Positions 1 to 11,228 of a DNA stretch of 64,000 bases are shown here, one piece after another. The DNA comes from Clarireedia homoeocarpa (lineage: Eukaryota > Ascomycota > Leotiomycetes > Helotiales > Rutstroemiaceae), in assembly GCA_001465935.1 (NCBI GenBank), contig LNKV01000036.1, positions 62,001-126,000 of the forward strand, written 5' to 3'. A program made the translations under genes and the position numbers. The notes below the pieces were generated by a model. It searched no databases and had not been told where the DNA came from. It was given only the letters and a program-made list of their open reading frames with translations. The first letter of the stretch is position 1, and every line of letters begins with the position of its first letter.

Positions 1-1425
1 ACTCGGACAACATCAACACCATCACCGAGTCAGCCAACTGGATCAATGTCGCAGGAATGATATGCTCGGCCTTTCTATTGGTATCATTCGCCTTCTTGCC
101 AGTCGACAAGACCAACAGGCATTACCTTAGTGTATGCTTGACTGTGGCTACTATCATGATGCAGGTGAGTAGAGTTTTCGACGCTGCTGCCGTGCTGAAA
201 CTAACAAATTCTTCCAATAGTTGGGCTTCATCATACCACTTGGTGCCAAACCAGATCAATGCTTTAACGAAATCACCCCGAATGATATGAATTCGAGCTT
301 GACATGTGCCTTCTCCGGTGCATTCATAATGGCTGGCGGATGGTGTGGCGTTATGTGGCTATTCCTCCGATCATTGGCCTTGCATTTGCAGATCTGCTGG
401 CAGGTGGTTATCGGAAAGATGTTCATGTGGGGAGCTCTGGTGACTGGATGGGGAATACCTGCGATTGCGTTGACCTTCGCCTTGATCTTCAGCGGTGTTT
501 CTTTCCGATTCGGCAACACCTGCCACGTCAACCACAAAGACAGCCTTGCTGATTTCTGGATTCCGTTGCTCGTCTTCTCCGGTGCAACCGTAGTGATGCA
601 ATTCATCACCTTTGGATACTGTATCAAAGTCTATCTCGCTTCCTTGTCGGACACCTCGAGCACAACGGAAGGTTCTGGAGTCCTTCCATCGTACACAAAC
701 AGTATCCGAACCATTTCTCCAAGACAAGCCTACCGCCGAGTACGCCGGGTGATTGAATTGCAGTGGAGGGGTATCACCATCGTGCTTTTGATTGTTGCTG
801 ACGTTATATTCTTTGCAATCGTGTTTGTTTTCATGGATGATCTTGCAACGAATATTCTAAAGGATCCTACAAAGGCTCAGGTGTGGTTAACATGCATTCT
901 TCGAACTGGTGGTGACAAAAATCAATGTCTTCCGCTAGCGAGCAATTTGGTGGTCAATGAAGCTACCGTGGCCGCGGTTCTTGTCCTGCTATCCGTAAGT
1001 CTTCCCATGTCACCTGCATTGTACTTGCAAGCTAACAAACGTATCAGATGAACGGTATCTGGGCACTACTCTTCATAGGAAGACTGTCCATGTTCACCGG
1101 CTGGTATGAGATGATCCGCGGAAAAGTACGACCCAATAACGAATTCGTCAGTGCAGATGCGCACGCCTACAAAGACCCCGGAACTTACGAAATGCTTAGC
1201 AAAGAACGCGACAATCGAGACAGCAAAAGTGCCGAAACATACACAAGCGTTACGTCATCTGAGATAACCGTCATCTCGCCTGTCGCCAAGAGCGGCCGAG
1301 AAACACCCGATTATTTCGGCAGAGAAGCGAGGTACAAGTCGCCGTCTAGATCATTCTCGTCGCCGAAACCACCACAGTCGTGGGATTCTACAACCACTTA
1401 CGCTCCCCCTATTAATAAGACATAA
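1..1425 (+). CDS. Frizzled/Smoothened-like seven-TM receptor, 5' partial
   Basis: This is the 3' part of a multi-pass membrane protein; the start lies left of the window. Coding exons are 1-164, 221-994 and 1048-1425 (stop TAA). The introns at 165-220 and 995-1047 have GT..AG ends and keep the frame. Several hydrophobic segments are separated by short loops, with conserved-looking Cys in the loops, followed by a hydrophilic Ser/Thr-rich tail of about 100 residues (EFVSADAHAY onward) that would be cytoplasmic. The layout (GGWCGVMWLF segment, long TM5-TM6 loop, WALLFIGRL in the last TM) fits the fungal family carrying the Frizzled/Smoothened membrane region. The expected role is plasma-membrane signal reception; the ligand is unknown. 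An N-terminal cysteine-rich domain, if present, is outside the window. The family call is from memory of the fold and could be another fungal GPCR class. Confidence 0.72.
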
Positions 1426-2731
1426 CCAACGGGGTAGCGAAGGAAATTTTTCTTGTTTTTGATTCTTCAATCTACCTTCGACAATCAATTCCACAACCCT
1501 CGTACCCAAGGTCAAAGGAGCCTCCAGGGTGCGTAAGGATGACAGCTGGACAACCAAGTCAAGGAGGAAGACTCACTGTAAATTGTTGTGGACGGGACGG
1601 ATAGGAAATCATACTCGGTGGCTGGTAAGACAGCTGGCTGCATAATAAGGAAGGCCGGCCGGTCGGTCGGAATGGGGAATTAAAGAGACAGGTCGAGGTT
1701 TGGACTCCGGTCTAGTGAATGGCGGGCGAATAGGAAGGGAAAGGAACGGAACAGAACTGCTTCATGGCAGGCATGGCATGCATGGCATGCATGAACATAT
1801 CACGAAACTATATACCCTTATTATTGTTATTATTGTTGACAAAAAGTTGTCGAAAGGAAAAAAATACTGCTATGCTTTTAAGGCTAGTGTGTACATATAT
1901 GTACCAATTAGATCTTTGGGGACTAGACTGAGGAGGTCTGATTTGAGCAGTGCAGTGCGATACTGGCTAGCTCATACTTATATATTAATGCTCTATTTAC
2001 TTATATATCTGTCCCTCTGTCTGTATTCACATCTACATTTGTCTGTACTGTACTTTACAGCACAGTACCTCTCTTTATTCATCCATTCATCATTCTCATC
2101 CCTCCATCGCACACTTATCCTTCTTCTTCCTTTCACTTATTTAGAAAAGTTAAATTTGATGGATATAATTAATGATCCCCAGCTTTCGGCTCTGTATTCC
2201 GAATCTCTCTTCTCCTCACTCTCCAGCTCTCTAGTTTTCCCTTCGGAAAACCCCCCCTCCCCCTCTTCCCATCCTCTGCCTACCACCCACCGCTCTAATT
2301 CTAAACTCATAATTTTTCCCCCTTCATGTCGAAGTATTCTGGTAAACATACACCGAATCATGCAAACCTCCCTCCCTTGCTCCCACGTCGCCTTCTCATT
2401 GAATAGCTTAAATCGCAAAAGCGATCTCGACTTCTGACCAACTGACCGGCTTTCTTCTCCGACTGGAGAGAGAATATCAGGATAGGTCTATTTCAGCACA
2501 TTAGAAGATATCACAATATGCCGTCACGGCAGAGACCAAATGCTCAACCCACAAGAACCTACCCTGTAATTATCGTATGTGCACGAGTGAGCATTTGTGT
2601 CTTACTCACAGTAGTATGTTAATACTTTTCACTCAGATATATAAACCCTAAATCGTCCGAGAAACCAAGTCAGAACGTACACCCGCACATAGACCTATTT
2701 TCCCGTATATGAACCCATGAAACCCCGCTAA
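1426..2731. other. Convergent intergenic region, receptor / FAN1
   Basis: Two convergent genes end here, so this is mostly 3' UTR. It contains a short GGCATGCAT direct repeat near 1770-1793 and pyrimidine-rich tracts at 2000-2290. A 245-codon open frame at 1700-2437 is low-complexity (Leu/Ser/His runs from CT-rich sequence) and I do not consider it a gene. Confidence 0.6.
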
Positions 2732-5507
2732 TTATACAATATTCACGACCCTAACCTCCTTCGCCACTACGTTGCACAACTCTACTGTGATGCCCGCACC
2801 CATTAGAACATGAATCCATAACCGCTGTGTGTCGCTTAGCCGATCATTCTCGCTCTTGACCTCCACGAATCTGACTTCTTTCTTCCTTTGCTTCTTGGCC
2901 TTCTCCTCTACCTTGACATCCCCTCTCCCACTATTCGCTTCCCCTTCCTCTCCCCCTCCTGTCTCGTTTCCCCCCTCCTCCCCGACATTCCACAAAAATA
3001 AATCCGGCACCCCACCACCCCTAACCCCATACTCCTCCACCAGCACCCTCATAACCCTGCCCAGCCCCTCCCCCCCAAAACACCTCACACATTCAAGCAA
3101 ATCCGCAATCTCAAACTCCCATCTCAAACCAACCACACACGTTTTCCGCTCATGATGCTCCTCCCATACCCTCCTAACAATCTCCTCCGCCCCACCATTT
3201 TCAATCTCCACCAGCCGATGTTTCACCTCCGAACTTCGACTCGGCAAAAACGCATCCGTGTGCAGGTCTAGCGGACACGTCTGGTATTCTGTCTGGAACA
3301 CATTCGGGATATACAGGAACAGGATATCGAAAAACAAGTACGCGAACAGCGTTTTTAGGATCCCACCCTCGGAATGATAGCCTTTGAAACCCTGGGCGCG
3401 GTAATGCGAGAGAGCGAGTTCTTCGACGGTGCATTCGCCGCCTCCTTCGTGCTCATCGATCCAGATGGTTTTGGTGCTGCGTTGACGTTCTTCGATACCA
3501 TTGGGGGCGGTAGAGCGACGACGGAGAGTGGTGGGGGCAGTGTATTGTTTTTTGAGCTGGATGCCCAGAATCGTGACCTCGATAGGTTTGGCGAGGAGAA
3601 CGTGCCCGAAATCATGTTTTTCTCGCTTGGGCATTTTGAGGCTTTTCTCGAGTTTGCGGATGCGTTTTTGTAGGTCGTAATGATATATTGTATGGCAGTC
3701 TCGGTCTTGGAGTCCGCTTTCGCAGGTGCGGAGCGAGATTCGTTTCCAGTGCCGTTTCTGTTGTTCGATGTCTTTGGTGCCTTGAGGGGGTCGTAATGCA
3801 TGCATGTAGTGTTCCTCTAGGAGAGCTTTCCGCTGATACCAGGAACCTCTTCTAGAAGCATGAAATAACCTCTGATCAAGGAGCTCACACAGAAGATCGT
3901 ACTCTTTCTCATGTTCCTTGAACCGCCCAAGTACGTAAAGAGACTTATGCACAATGCGAGTATAGACCCAAGCAGGCGAAAACCTACGAAGATAAGCACC
4001 TTCTCCGCTTTCATATATGCGATCTTCTTTCTGCTGTTCTTCCGCTTGGAGGATCTTCCATCGAAAATGAACCTCGTCAAATATCTGCATGACTTGCTCG
4101 AGGCCTGATTTGCCAGGATTGCCATTGAATTCAAGTATGCTATCGACACGATATTGCGTACGCATCGAAGCTTCGAATTCGAGAAGTACGGATCGCGTAG
4201 GAAATATGTTTGTGGAGCGAGACACAATATAGGAAGGAAAATTGCGACGGGAGATGCGAGCGAGTATGATGGTGGTTAGAGATTTATCTGTCCATTCTGT
4301 TGATCTATAGAACACGAGGTGTACTCTTTCGAATAACTTCAGAACAGGCAGCGACAATCGTATGCATGGACCAGTGATTGCTATGATTTTTCGGAAGAGG
4401 TGAACGTCCCTGTTCACATGATCGAGGCTGTCATCCTCCTGTTCTGTAGGAGATGCTGGTTTGGATTTACTTCCACTATCTGCCCTTTTTAGGCCAACGT
4501 AACCAAGACCACTCTGGCGTTGACTTGTTTCACGAAGTGCTTTCCGCAGACTAGCCTTATTCTTTCCTTGAACTTTCAGTTCTTTCGCAAGGGCTTTCAG
4601 CTCATCTAGATTTAGTAAAGACAAAGCTTCATCCAAGGTCTTGATCTCATCTTCAGAGGAATCGGCAAATGTAAAACCATCTTCAAGAATGGTACCCGGC
4701 GGAGGCTCTAGCTCCGCAGGATTTGTTTGAGTGGACGCCGTCGAAGGCGGCAACTCCCTAGCAGATTGTAGAACCTTAGAGGCAGCAGGGACATCTGTAA
4801 GATCACCATGATACCCCAGACGGTTGATCCTATGCCAGGCTGAAGTTTTTCTCAAAAATAAACGCACATATCTAGGCGTGTAAGCTCATATAATCTTCTA
4901 GCTGGTTTGTGAAGACTTACAGGTGCTGAGCCTCATAATCTAATTTCCTCCATTGCTGAAAGACCTCCAATTCCTTTTCATCAAATAGTTGTCCTTCATC
5001 TTCTAACACCGTCTCCAATGCAAGATTAAATGCGTCATTATAGATACTACTCTTGCCCCTCGTCCACGTTCTCTGATCCAATCTTGATTTCAGATCATCA
5101 GGGAGATCCGCGCCTTCAGCACGCATGGCTTCATATTGCTCAATTGCCTCTTTGTCGGTATTTACTTGCGGTAGAGCACTTTCAAGTTCGGTGATCCTCG
5201 GAGGAACATTCTCCTCCAAATCCACATCATCGTCATCGCCATCATCGCCATCATCATCGGAATCAGATATCTTAGATCTCATCGGTCTCCTCGCCGGACT
5301 ATGATCCCTCGAAGTGACCGACAATCCATCTTCGTCATCCGAAGCGCACCGCGAGCTCAGCTCATCCCCATCAGTACTTTCGGCCGTCTTCAATCGTTTT
5401 GCCGGCGGAAAGAACCTGTCCTTGATATTTAATGAGGTAGCCGATTTCTGAGCCCTCTGACCCAACATCACGTTAAGATTTGTAGGTTTAGAGTCTTCGA
5501 GAACCAT
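2732..5507 (-). CDS. FAN1: FAN1-type structure-specific nuclease (VRR-NUC)
   Basis: FAN1 is a nuclear 5'-flap endo/exonuclease acting in interstrand crosslink repair. Coding exons run 5507-4921 and 4871-2732; the 49-nt intron 4872-4920 joins ...EAQHL to YVRLFLRK and restores the FAN1 core (908 aa). Visible parts are an acidic, disordered N-terminus (about 1-130), a SAP-like helix pair near 275-310 (LNLDELKALAKELKVQGKNK), the central TPR/helical region, the family block EELALSHYRAQGFKGYHSEG, and a C-terminal VRR-NUC domain with GVPDLFLW (Asp about 819) and VEVKSENDRLS (Glu866, Lys868), the metal-binding PD-(D/E)xK residues. A 40-residue Gly/Glu/Lys-rich insert lies between the Asp and the E-x-K. 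I see no N-terminal UBZ finger, as I recall for other fungal homologues. The gene is divergent from SDC1. Confidence 0.93.
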
Positions 5508-5781
5508 TTTATTGCATCATTATATGGACAAATATCGAAATCATCGCCACTGCACAAATCCATTGTTAAAAGATGCATTATTTAGTTCATGTTTTGTCCT
5601 TAGCAGGCGCGTTCCACTAGTTTCCTATCTACGCGAACTCACATGAGCACGCGAGCTTCTGTATCTGGTTTCACAGCAGCAGATCCAGAGAGCTCCCAAA
5701 CAATTATTTGCATAACACTTTGAAAATTGTACCATCTACACAATTCTGCATTCACAATCTTCATAAAACCTTACCTTCGCA
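5508..5781. promoter_or_regulatory. Shared divergent promoter, FAN1 / SDC1
   Basis: These 274 bp between two start codons pointing apart must carry both 5' UTRs and promoters. No TATA box is obvious at a convincing distance. The sequence is AT-rich next to FAN1, with a GC-richer core (GGCGCGTTCCACTAG) near 5606-5620. Confidence 0.55.
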
Positions 5782-6617
5782 ATGCCACAATCCATTACAC
5801 CTGATCCCGAAAATACCCCCAACAGTATCAGCGCTGCAGCACACGCATATCAACTCGCGATGCAGAGCCAACAGACTTCCACGCCCGCCACGTCTTCATC
5901 GGCCACTTCTTCTGTTTTGCAAATGCCTGGCGCGACACGAGATGTGGTTATGGAGGATGCGCCGCATCATCGTCCAAATGTATGACATACTTCCTTTCCC
6001 TCTTGTAAACTTTCCTCCTGCAAATTTATGATTCTCTCACCCTGCACATATCACTCAACCACAAATCCCAGACTTACCTTCTTCTCTACTTTATAGTCCC
6101 CCGCCATCCTGCCCCCCGCACAACGTTCGCACAGTCCAATCCTCCCACCCTCTCACACGCAAACCCAGAACACAAACCCAAACGCCGCCAACTCGCCCAT
6201 TCCCCCGCGGACTAGCACACCCAAACCGAACGGTACAAGCGTATCCAATTCCACTGCCAACGAGCAGTCAACTTCCCGCGCTACATCGCAGCATCCCGAT
6301 CCTGGTCCTGCATTACCGAGTGAGGCGAGTGTGCACGGCGGTTCTGCGAGAAGTTACTTGAATGGAAAAGTGACGGGAGTTTTGTTGGAGGGGATGAAGG
6401 TGCTTGCTAGAGATCAGTGAGTCTTTTTCTACTCGCTATTCTTTGGCACGGGGATTGGGTTACTAGAATGATTTGCTCTTTTTGGGATTGAATAGGAATT
6501 GAGCGCTAGAGTACAGTGTTGCTAACTTTCTTCAACCATAGACCGAAAGATCCTTTACGAGTATTGGGAGAATATCTACTGGCAAAATCTAAGGAATTGG
6601 AAGGAAACGGTAACTGA
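5782..6617 (+). CDS. SDC1: COMPASS subunit Sdc1 / DPY-30 family
   Basis: Three exons, 5782-5979, 6097-6416 and 6542-6617, encode 197 aa. Both introns have GT..AG ends and correct phase. The first about 150 residues are low-complexity Ser/Thr/Pro/Gln-rich. The C-terminus carries the Dpy-30 dimerisation motif at about 153-186: YLNGKVTGVLLEGMKVLA, then the invariant RDQPKDPLRVLGEYLL, which is split by intron 2. In yeast and animals this subunit dimerises through that two-helix motif and binds Ash2/Bre2 in the Set1/COMPASS H3K4 methyltransferase. The gene is easily missed because no single open frame covers the motif. The start is the first ATG of the only frame that splices into the domain. It is divergent from FAN1. 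Confidence 0.9.
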
Positions 6618-6906
6618 TAGAGGATGCTAGATATTGAATATACCCCCGGGCATAAAAGTAATTTTTCCATATGCTTAGGCGCTAGGGAGTTCGTGTCTAC
6701 GTCGTGATGGGATTGGATAATTTCAGCAGCATTTGGATAGCAGGATAAAGTAGTCTTGGAAGTGTGTTTCTTGATATTTCATTTGCTAGGCAGTATTCCT
6801 GCTACTAAGCTCTACAGCGTTTTTCGGCGTGTAGTATAATCGTAATGCTAATAACTTTGTTGCACACCCCAACTCCAAATCCATTTTCTTCCATAAAAGA
6901 ACATTT

Positions 6907-7639
6907 TTATGCGACCAAAGTGGAAGCGGTGGCGCTCTCGTATCTCCAGGTTGGTGGAAGAACACCAACGGTCTTGTAGTAACGGGAGAGACGGTGGATA
7001 CGGGACTCGATGAGAATAAGACGGAACTTGGAGTCCTTATCCTTTCGGTTGCGTTCAAGATGCTTGCGGACAGCAACAGCCTTGAGTTGGTAAGTTAGTG
7101 AGAGGAGTCGTTAGCACATAAGATATTGGAGAACATACCTTCTTGATCAACATGTAAAGGTCCTCTGGGATTTCGGGAGCGAGGCCTATTTTGTCTCTCT
7201 GTCAGTCTATGACCAAGCAGAGGCAGTTGTAAAATTCAAATTGATACATCGTGGATGTACTATGATCCGACAATGCCAATTGTGAATATGTTCATTTAAT
7301 AGGAGCCGTACCGTTGGACTTGAGAATTCTCAAGATCTTGTTACCTGTAATAGCAGAAAAATTAGCTACGTATTCCACCAAAATCTAATAACAATGCTAC
7401 GCAAATCGCACACAGCATTGAATAGAAATTCACATACCAGTGACAACCTTAACTTGAGCAACACCGTGGGAATCCCTCAAGACAACACCGATTTGGGAAG
7501 GAGTGGCACCCTTCTTGGCGAGTTTGCAGATTTGATCGACGACCTGCTCAGGAGTGGTCTTGAGCCATGCTGGAGGAGCGCGCGAGTATGGAATGGCGGA
7601 GGCAGAGATACCCTTTCCCTTGGAGTGAAGACGACCCAT
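6907..7639 (-). CDS. RPS13: 40S ribosomal protein S13 (uS15)
   Basis: Structural component of the small ribosomal subunit. Four coding exons, 7639-7438, 7344-7312, 7185-7139 and 7080-6907, give exactly 151 aa, the usual uS15 length in eukaryotes. The protein begins MGRLHSKGKGISASAIPYSR, continues through GVLRDSHG-like and NKILRILKSNG segments, and ends WRYESATASTLVA. Exons 2 and 3 are very short (33 and 47 nt), so the gene looks broken in any single frame. The introns are ordinary; the 126-nt second intron has no clear C/D snoRNA boxes. The upstream in-frame open codons (to 7864) are ignored because the family start is the MGR at 7639. Confidence 0.97.
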
Positions 7640-9082
7640 TTTTGCGGTTGGTTGTCGGCGACGAAGTTTGTCGTGTAAATTGAGATTGTCGAGAGGTGTT
7701 GGGAGGGAAATTCGAAAAGTTCGTCGTCGCGAAAATTGTCTGCGTGGGATTCTACCTCGTTTAGCGTAGGGTTGGACTAGAGTTTTTTGTCTAGCTCGAT
7801 TTTGGTTAGACTGTTTTTGGTACGCTAGGAAATTTTTACCTTCTGAGCCTTTCTCAACCTCCAATCGCGAACTTGCAGCTTTTTTCTACAACTACATTGT
7901 ATGCGTGCGATTCAATGAGTTACGTCCGTGATGCTGTAACTGGGCAATATATAAATGTAAGCTCTCCCCTATTCTCTATCCAGTTGACCAAGAAGATTCA
8001 ATGATGATATCACAATTTTACATTTTTTCTGGTACCTCTTGATTTAGGACTTCCTGCGGGAAGGACAATGATCTTAACGGACTTCTGATTGATCTTCTTG
8101 GTCATCAATTACATCATGACAAGTCTCTTTTGCAAGCCATCAACTGACTTCAATTATAGATAGTTATACCCAGTTTAATTCCTCTCGGCCTGACTGATGA
8201 GCGATGTTGAAGAATACGTGATATCGTGAACCACTTTGAAAAGCGTTTTTGAAAAGACTTGGGCTTTCGGTGACAGGACAAGTTTCGAGAGTAGATGCTC
8301 CAACAAGGACTGCCACAGGACTTAATTATGCATCACAGGTAGGTATGTTCAGAGACAGATACCCTAGAGTAGAAAATTAAACAGCTATCACTTGAGAAAT
8401 ACACTTGGACTGCCAGAGACTGCATTCCTCCTTCGTGCTCAATCTTACGCTGTGCTATCTCAAAACTACGCCCGTATCTCTAAAGCGTGGGAAACATTTA
8501 ATACAAACACCGGTCGAGGTATCGCTCTAAATACGTAAGTCTCGTCAGCGCCAATCACAAGCATCTACCCGTGTAAACGGGAGACCTGAGAACCCAGTCA
8601 TCGTGTAAACTGTACACGGCTACTGAAGCAAATAAAATTTCTATCAAATCCACCAAATCTGTACACTGCTGTGCTTATACGCGCCATAACCTGTCACTTC
8701 TCACTGCGGTCACCTTGCTGTTTTACTATGTCAAGCAATTAGTCATGAGAGAGTACGATTTTCATCAGGAATTTCTGTATAACATGAATCAGAACTCATT
8801 AGTATGTAGTCCTGCGACGGTTAGGAAACTTTGACTATTTGCTTTTACTGAATATGTTAAGACTCCTTTTGTACCAGTGAAAAAAGACCCGGTAATGCTA
8901 AAATTACAGAGAGATACCAATTTGAGACTGGCGGAGATGAGGAAGAGAGCTTGATTGCCTGTGATAGTGAGAGGGCCAAATCGTGTCCTGTATATGAGAA
9001 GCTTGGGCTTGGAATGGGCTAGGAGATTAGGGTATGGGAAGTATGAAGTGCTGAGCCTGAGTGTCCTAAATCTTAAGCGTAT
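7640..9082. other. Spacer upstream of RPS13, 3' of U2AF65
   Basis: About 1.44 kb without a convincing protein gene. It holds the RPS13 promoter (7640-7980), a candidate box C/D snoRNA (7985-8104) and the U2AF65 3' UTR. Several possible donor sites (GTAGGT/GTATGT near 8339-8346, GTAAGT at 8535) suggest it might be transcribed as a spliced non-coding RNA, but I cannot prove that. A 60-codon frame at 8955-9137 looks spurious. Confidence 0.5.
7985..8104 (+). ncRNA. Candidate box C/D snoRNA
   Basis: A box C match, ATGATGA (8001-8007), and a box D match, CTGA (8085-8088), are 77 nt apart. They are closed by a perfect 13-bp terminal stem: TGACCAAGAAGAT at 7985-7997 pairs with ATCTTCTTGGTCA at 8092-8104. 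This is the canonical architecture. Possible internal boxes are a D'-like CTGG near 8029 and a C'-like TTGATTTA near 8039. A guide would lie just upstream of D (ATGATCTTAACGGACTT region); I could not assign its rRNA or snRNA target. The element lies about 350 bp upstream of RPS13. Mature ends are probably within the stem. Confidence 0.55.
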
Positions 9083-11026
9083 CTACCATGCGCTGACTTC
9101 GAAGTTCTCCTACAGACACATTAGTATTGGCCGCTAGAGTGGTGACAAGAAAGAAACATACCTCTGGGAAATATGTAGTCACCACAGTACGATCTGCAAA
9201 CTTTCTCCCTGCAAGTGCACGAAGAGCCTTGCCTGCCGATTCTGGACCATCGAATTTCACGAAAATTTTACCCACACCACTGGATTGTCTGCTGCCACCA
9301 GTGGGTCTCGGAATCTTCATATCGAGCACTTTGCCATATTTCTCGCATTCCTCCTTTACGTCTTCGCAAATTTCTGTCCCTTATGTTAGTAATCATGAGA
9401 AACGCAACTAAGGTTTTACTGACCTTCATATTCATCATTGTCAATGAGCTCTTCAGGCGTGACCATATTGAGGAGTTGCAACACTCTACCATTCTCAAGA
9501 TCTGCAGAGGTGGTACCAGCAAGCATTGACATGGCATTGACGCTCATTTCTAACCCGGAAGCCTGGGTGTTACCAATGCTTGCTCTCTGGGCCTTTAGGT
9601 GCTTATCACCAAGCTCCAAACCATTGAGTCCTTCAACGGCAATATCGGTCACTGCAGGATCGGTATACTCGCAGAAGGCAATTCCCTTTATTCGTGTTAG
9701 TAAATTGTATTTAACATTATTCTGTTGGACTTACTCGTGATTCTTCAGTGCTGTTGTCTTTAACCAGCACAAATGCTTTGAGCTCCCCAAATGACACTAG
9801 GAGCTCCGTGACTTGCTCATCGGTCAAGTACAGTGGGATGTTCGTAACACCGATCTTGTCCTGGGTGTCAGGGACGATGTTAGAAACCACACCTGGTTCT
9901 TGCGGTGTTTCGTCAGTAACGACAGGTACAATGTAGTCCTTTGGACGACGAATGGAAAGGCCCTGAGAGTCCACAGATCCGTTTCCTGTCACCATATGGT
10001 CATTGTCCTCCATCGTAATTCCGTCAAGCGCCAGTGCCACAGTTGCATCGGATGGCGTTTTAAATTCTAGTAGAGCAAAGGAGCCGTCTTTCGAAACCTG
10101 TGCTGAGATACAAGGGTCAGAACCTTCGACAACATTCAATCCATTGAGTTGAAGATTGAAGAAACCAACGATGGTCTCCTCGTTGGCATTTGGAGGAAGA
10201 TTGTGAACAAGAAGACGCTTCGATTGTCTCGAGTTAGATGGCTTGAGGGCTGCATTGGTGACCGATCCGCTGGGTTGTGCCATGAAAGCCTGCAATTTGC
10301 TTGGATCCATTGGCTGCTGTCTTGGTGCTCCTGGAAGAGGGAACATTCCTGACAGTTTAGCTTGTTCTGCAGTGACATTCTCGTATCCCGGGGGCTTGAT
10401 GTCCCATTGTGTCAGTCTGCGCTTGCGCTCCAAAATCGGAACAACATCTGTCAAATCTGGCGTAGGCTCCTTCTTCTTGGGCGGAGGACTGGCGCTCTTT
10501 TTCCTATCTGCGGCCCGCTGGGCTGCAAATCCGCCGTCGCCACGGTCACCTCGATCGCCGCCCCGTCTGTTATCTCCACCACGTCTATCACTGAATAAGT
10601 CTCTATCCCGCCGAGGTGGTCTGTCATCATCTCTTCTAGCATCACGCCTAGAATCTCGGTCTCTATCCCATGCACGCTCTCCCCCTCTTCGATCCCTGCC
10701 TGAATATCTCTCCTCGCGCTCTCGTTCTCTATAATCACGGCTTGCTGAATAAGAATCTTCTCCGTCGCGACGAGAATTTCTTGATCCTCGATGTCCTGGT
10801 GATCGCGAACGTCTTCGATCTCTATCCCCACGGCGATCATCTCGAGACTGAAATTGTTAGTAGGGGCTAATTCTACAGAGAGGTAAGGTATACATACGTG
10901 ATAATCTCTGGACGAGCCATGTCGGCTATCTGTTGATGCTCTTTTGTCAGTACTAGCTCCACTATCTTCTCTAGGTTTTGTCGATGAAGATGCCATGCCT
11001 CTAGATGAGTAGGTGTCGCCGTTCAT
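9083..11026 (-). CDS. U2AF65: Splicing factor U2AF large subunit (U2AF65)
   Basis: Binds the polypyrimidine tract at 3' splice sites and recruits U2 snRNP in the nucleus. Five coding exons, 11026-10898, 10847-9735, 9685-9424, 9373-9162 and 9109-9083, encode 580 aa. Order: an Arg/Ser/Asp-rich RS-like N-terminus; a small-subunit-binding ULM with its Trp (RRLTQWDIKPPGYE); RRM1 (KRLLVHNLPP, with the RNP1-like SFALLEF); RRM2 (IGVTNIPLYL ... GIAFCEY); and a C-terminal UHM (EEICEDVKEECEKYGKV, GKIFVKF, RKF at the RXF position), ending ENFEVSAW. The last exon codes only 8 residues plus stop. The listed start is the first ATG (11026), since no in-frame ATG precedes it. The gene is divergent from OGG1. 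The UHM is expected to bind the RWD motifs of SF3B1, encoded about 36 kb away. Confidence 0.96.
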
Positions 11027-11228
11027 ATTGGCGTTCTGATACAACTATTTCCGGAAATTTGATGCAACTTTGGATATGGTTGATAAGATTAAAGATACAG
11101 GCCGAATTTTTTGTAGAAGGCTGTCGCGAAGCTCAATTGAATTTCGCGCTAAATTTAAGCAGCTTGTACCTGGAAAGCAGCGCGCCAATTACAACTAACC
11201 TAACAACAACAACAATTGAAATACCGCA
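11027..11228. promoter_or_regulatory. Shared divergent promoter, U2AF65 / OGG1
   Basis: Only 202 bp separate the two start codons. The region is AT-rich, with an (AAC)n-like purine/C tract just upstream of OGG1 (11201-11218) that would lie in its leader. No TATA element is clear. Both genes are housekeeping, which fits a TATA-less bidirectional promoter. Confidence 0.55.

Noticed and set aside
1700..2437. 245-codon open frame
   Set aside because: Low-complexity Leu/Ser/Tyr/His product of a CT/AT-rich 3' flank, opposed by a minus frame; no domain.
9373..9385. Tandem acceptors AAG|GGACAG| at the fourth U2AF65 exon that could insert two residues
   Set aside because: The TACTAAC branch point lies only about 5-6 nt before the upstream AAG, too close for efficient use; the CAG acceptor matches the family sequence.
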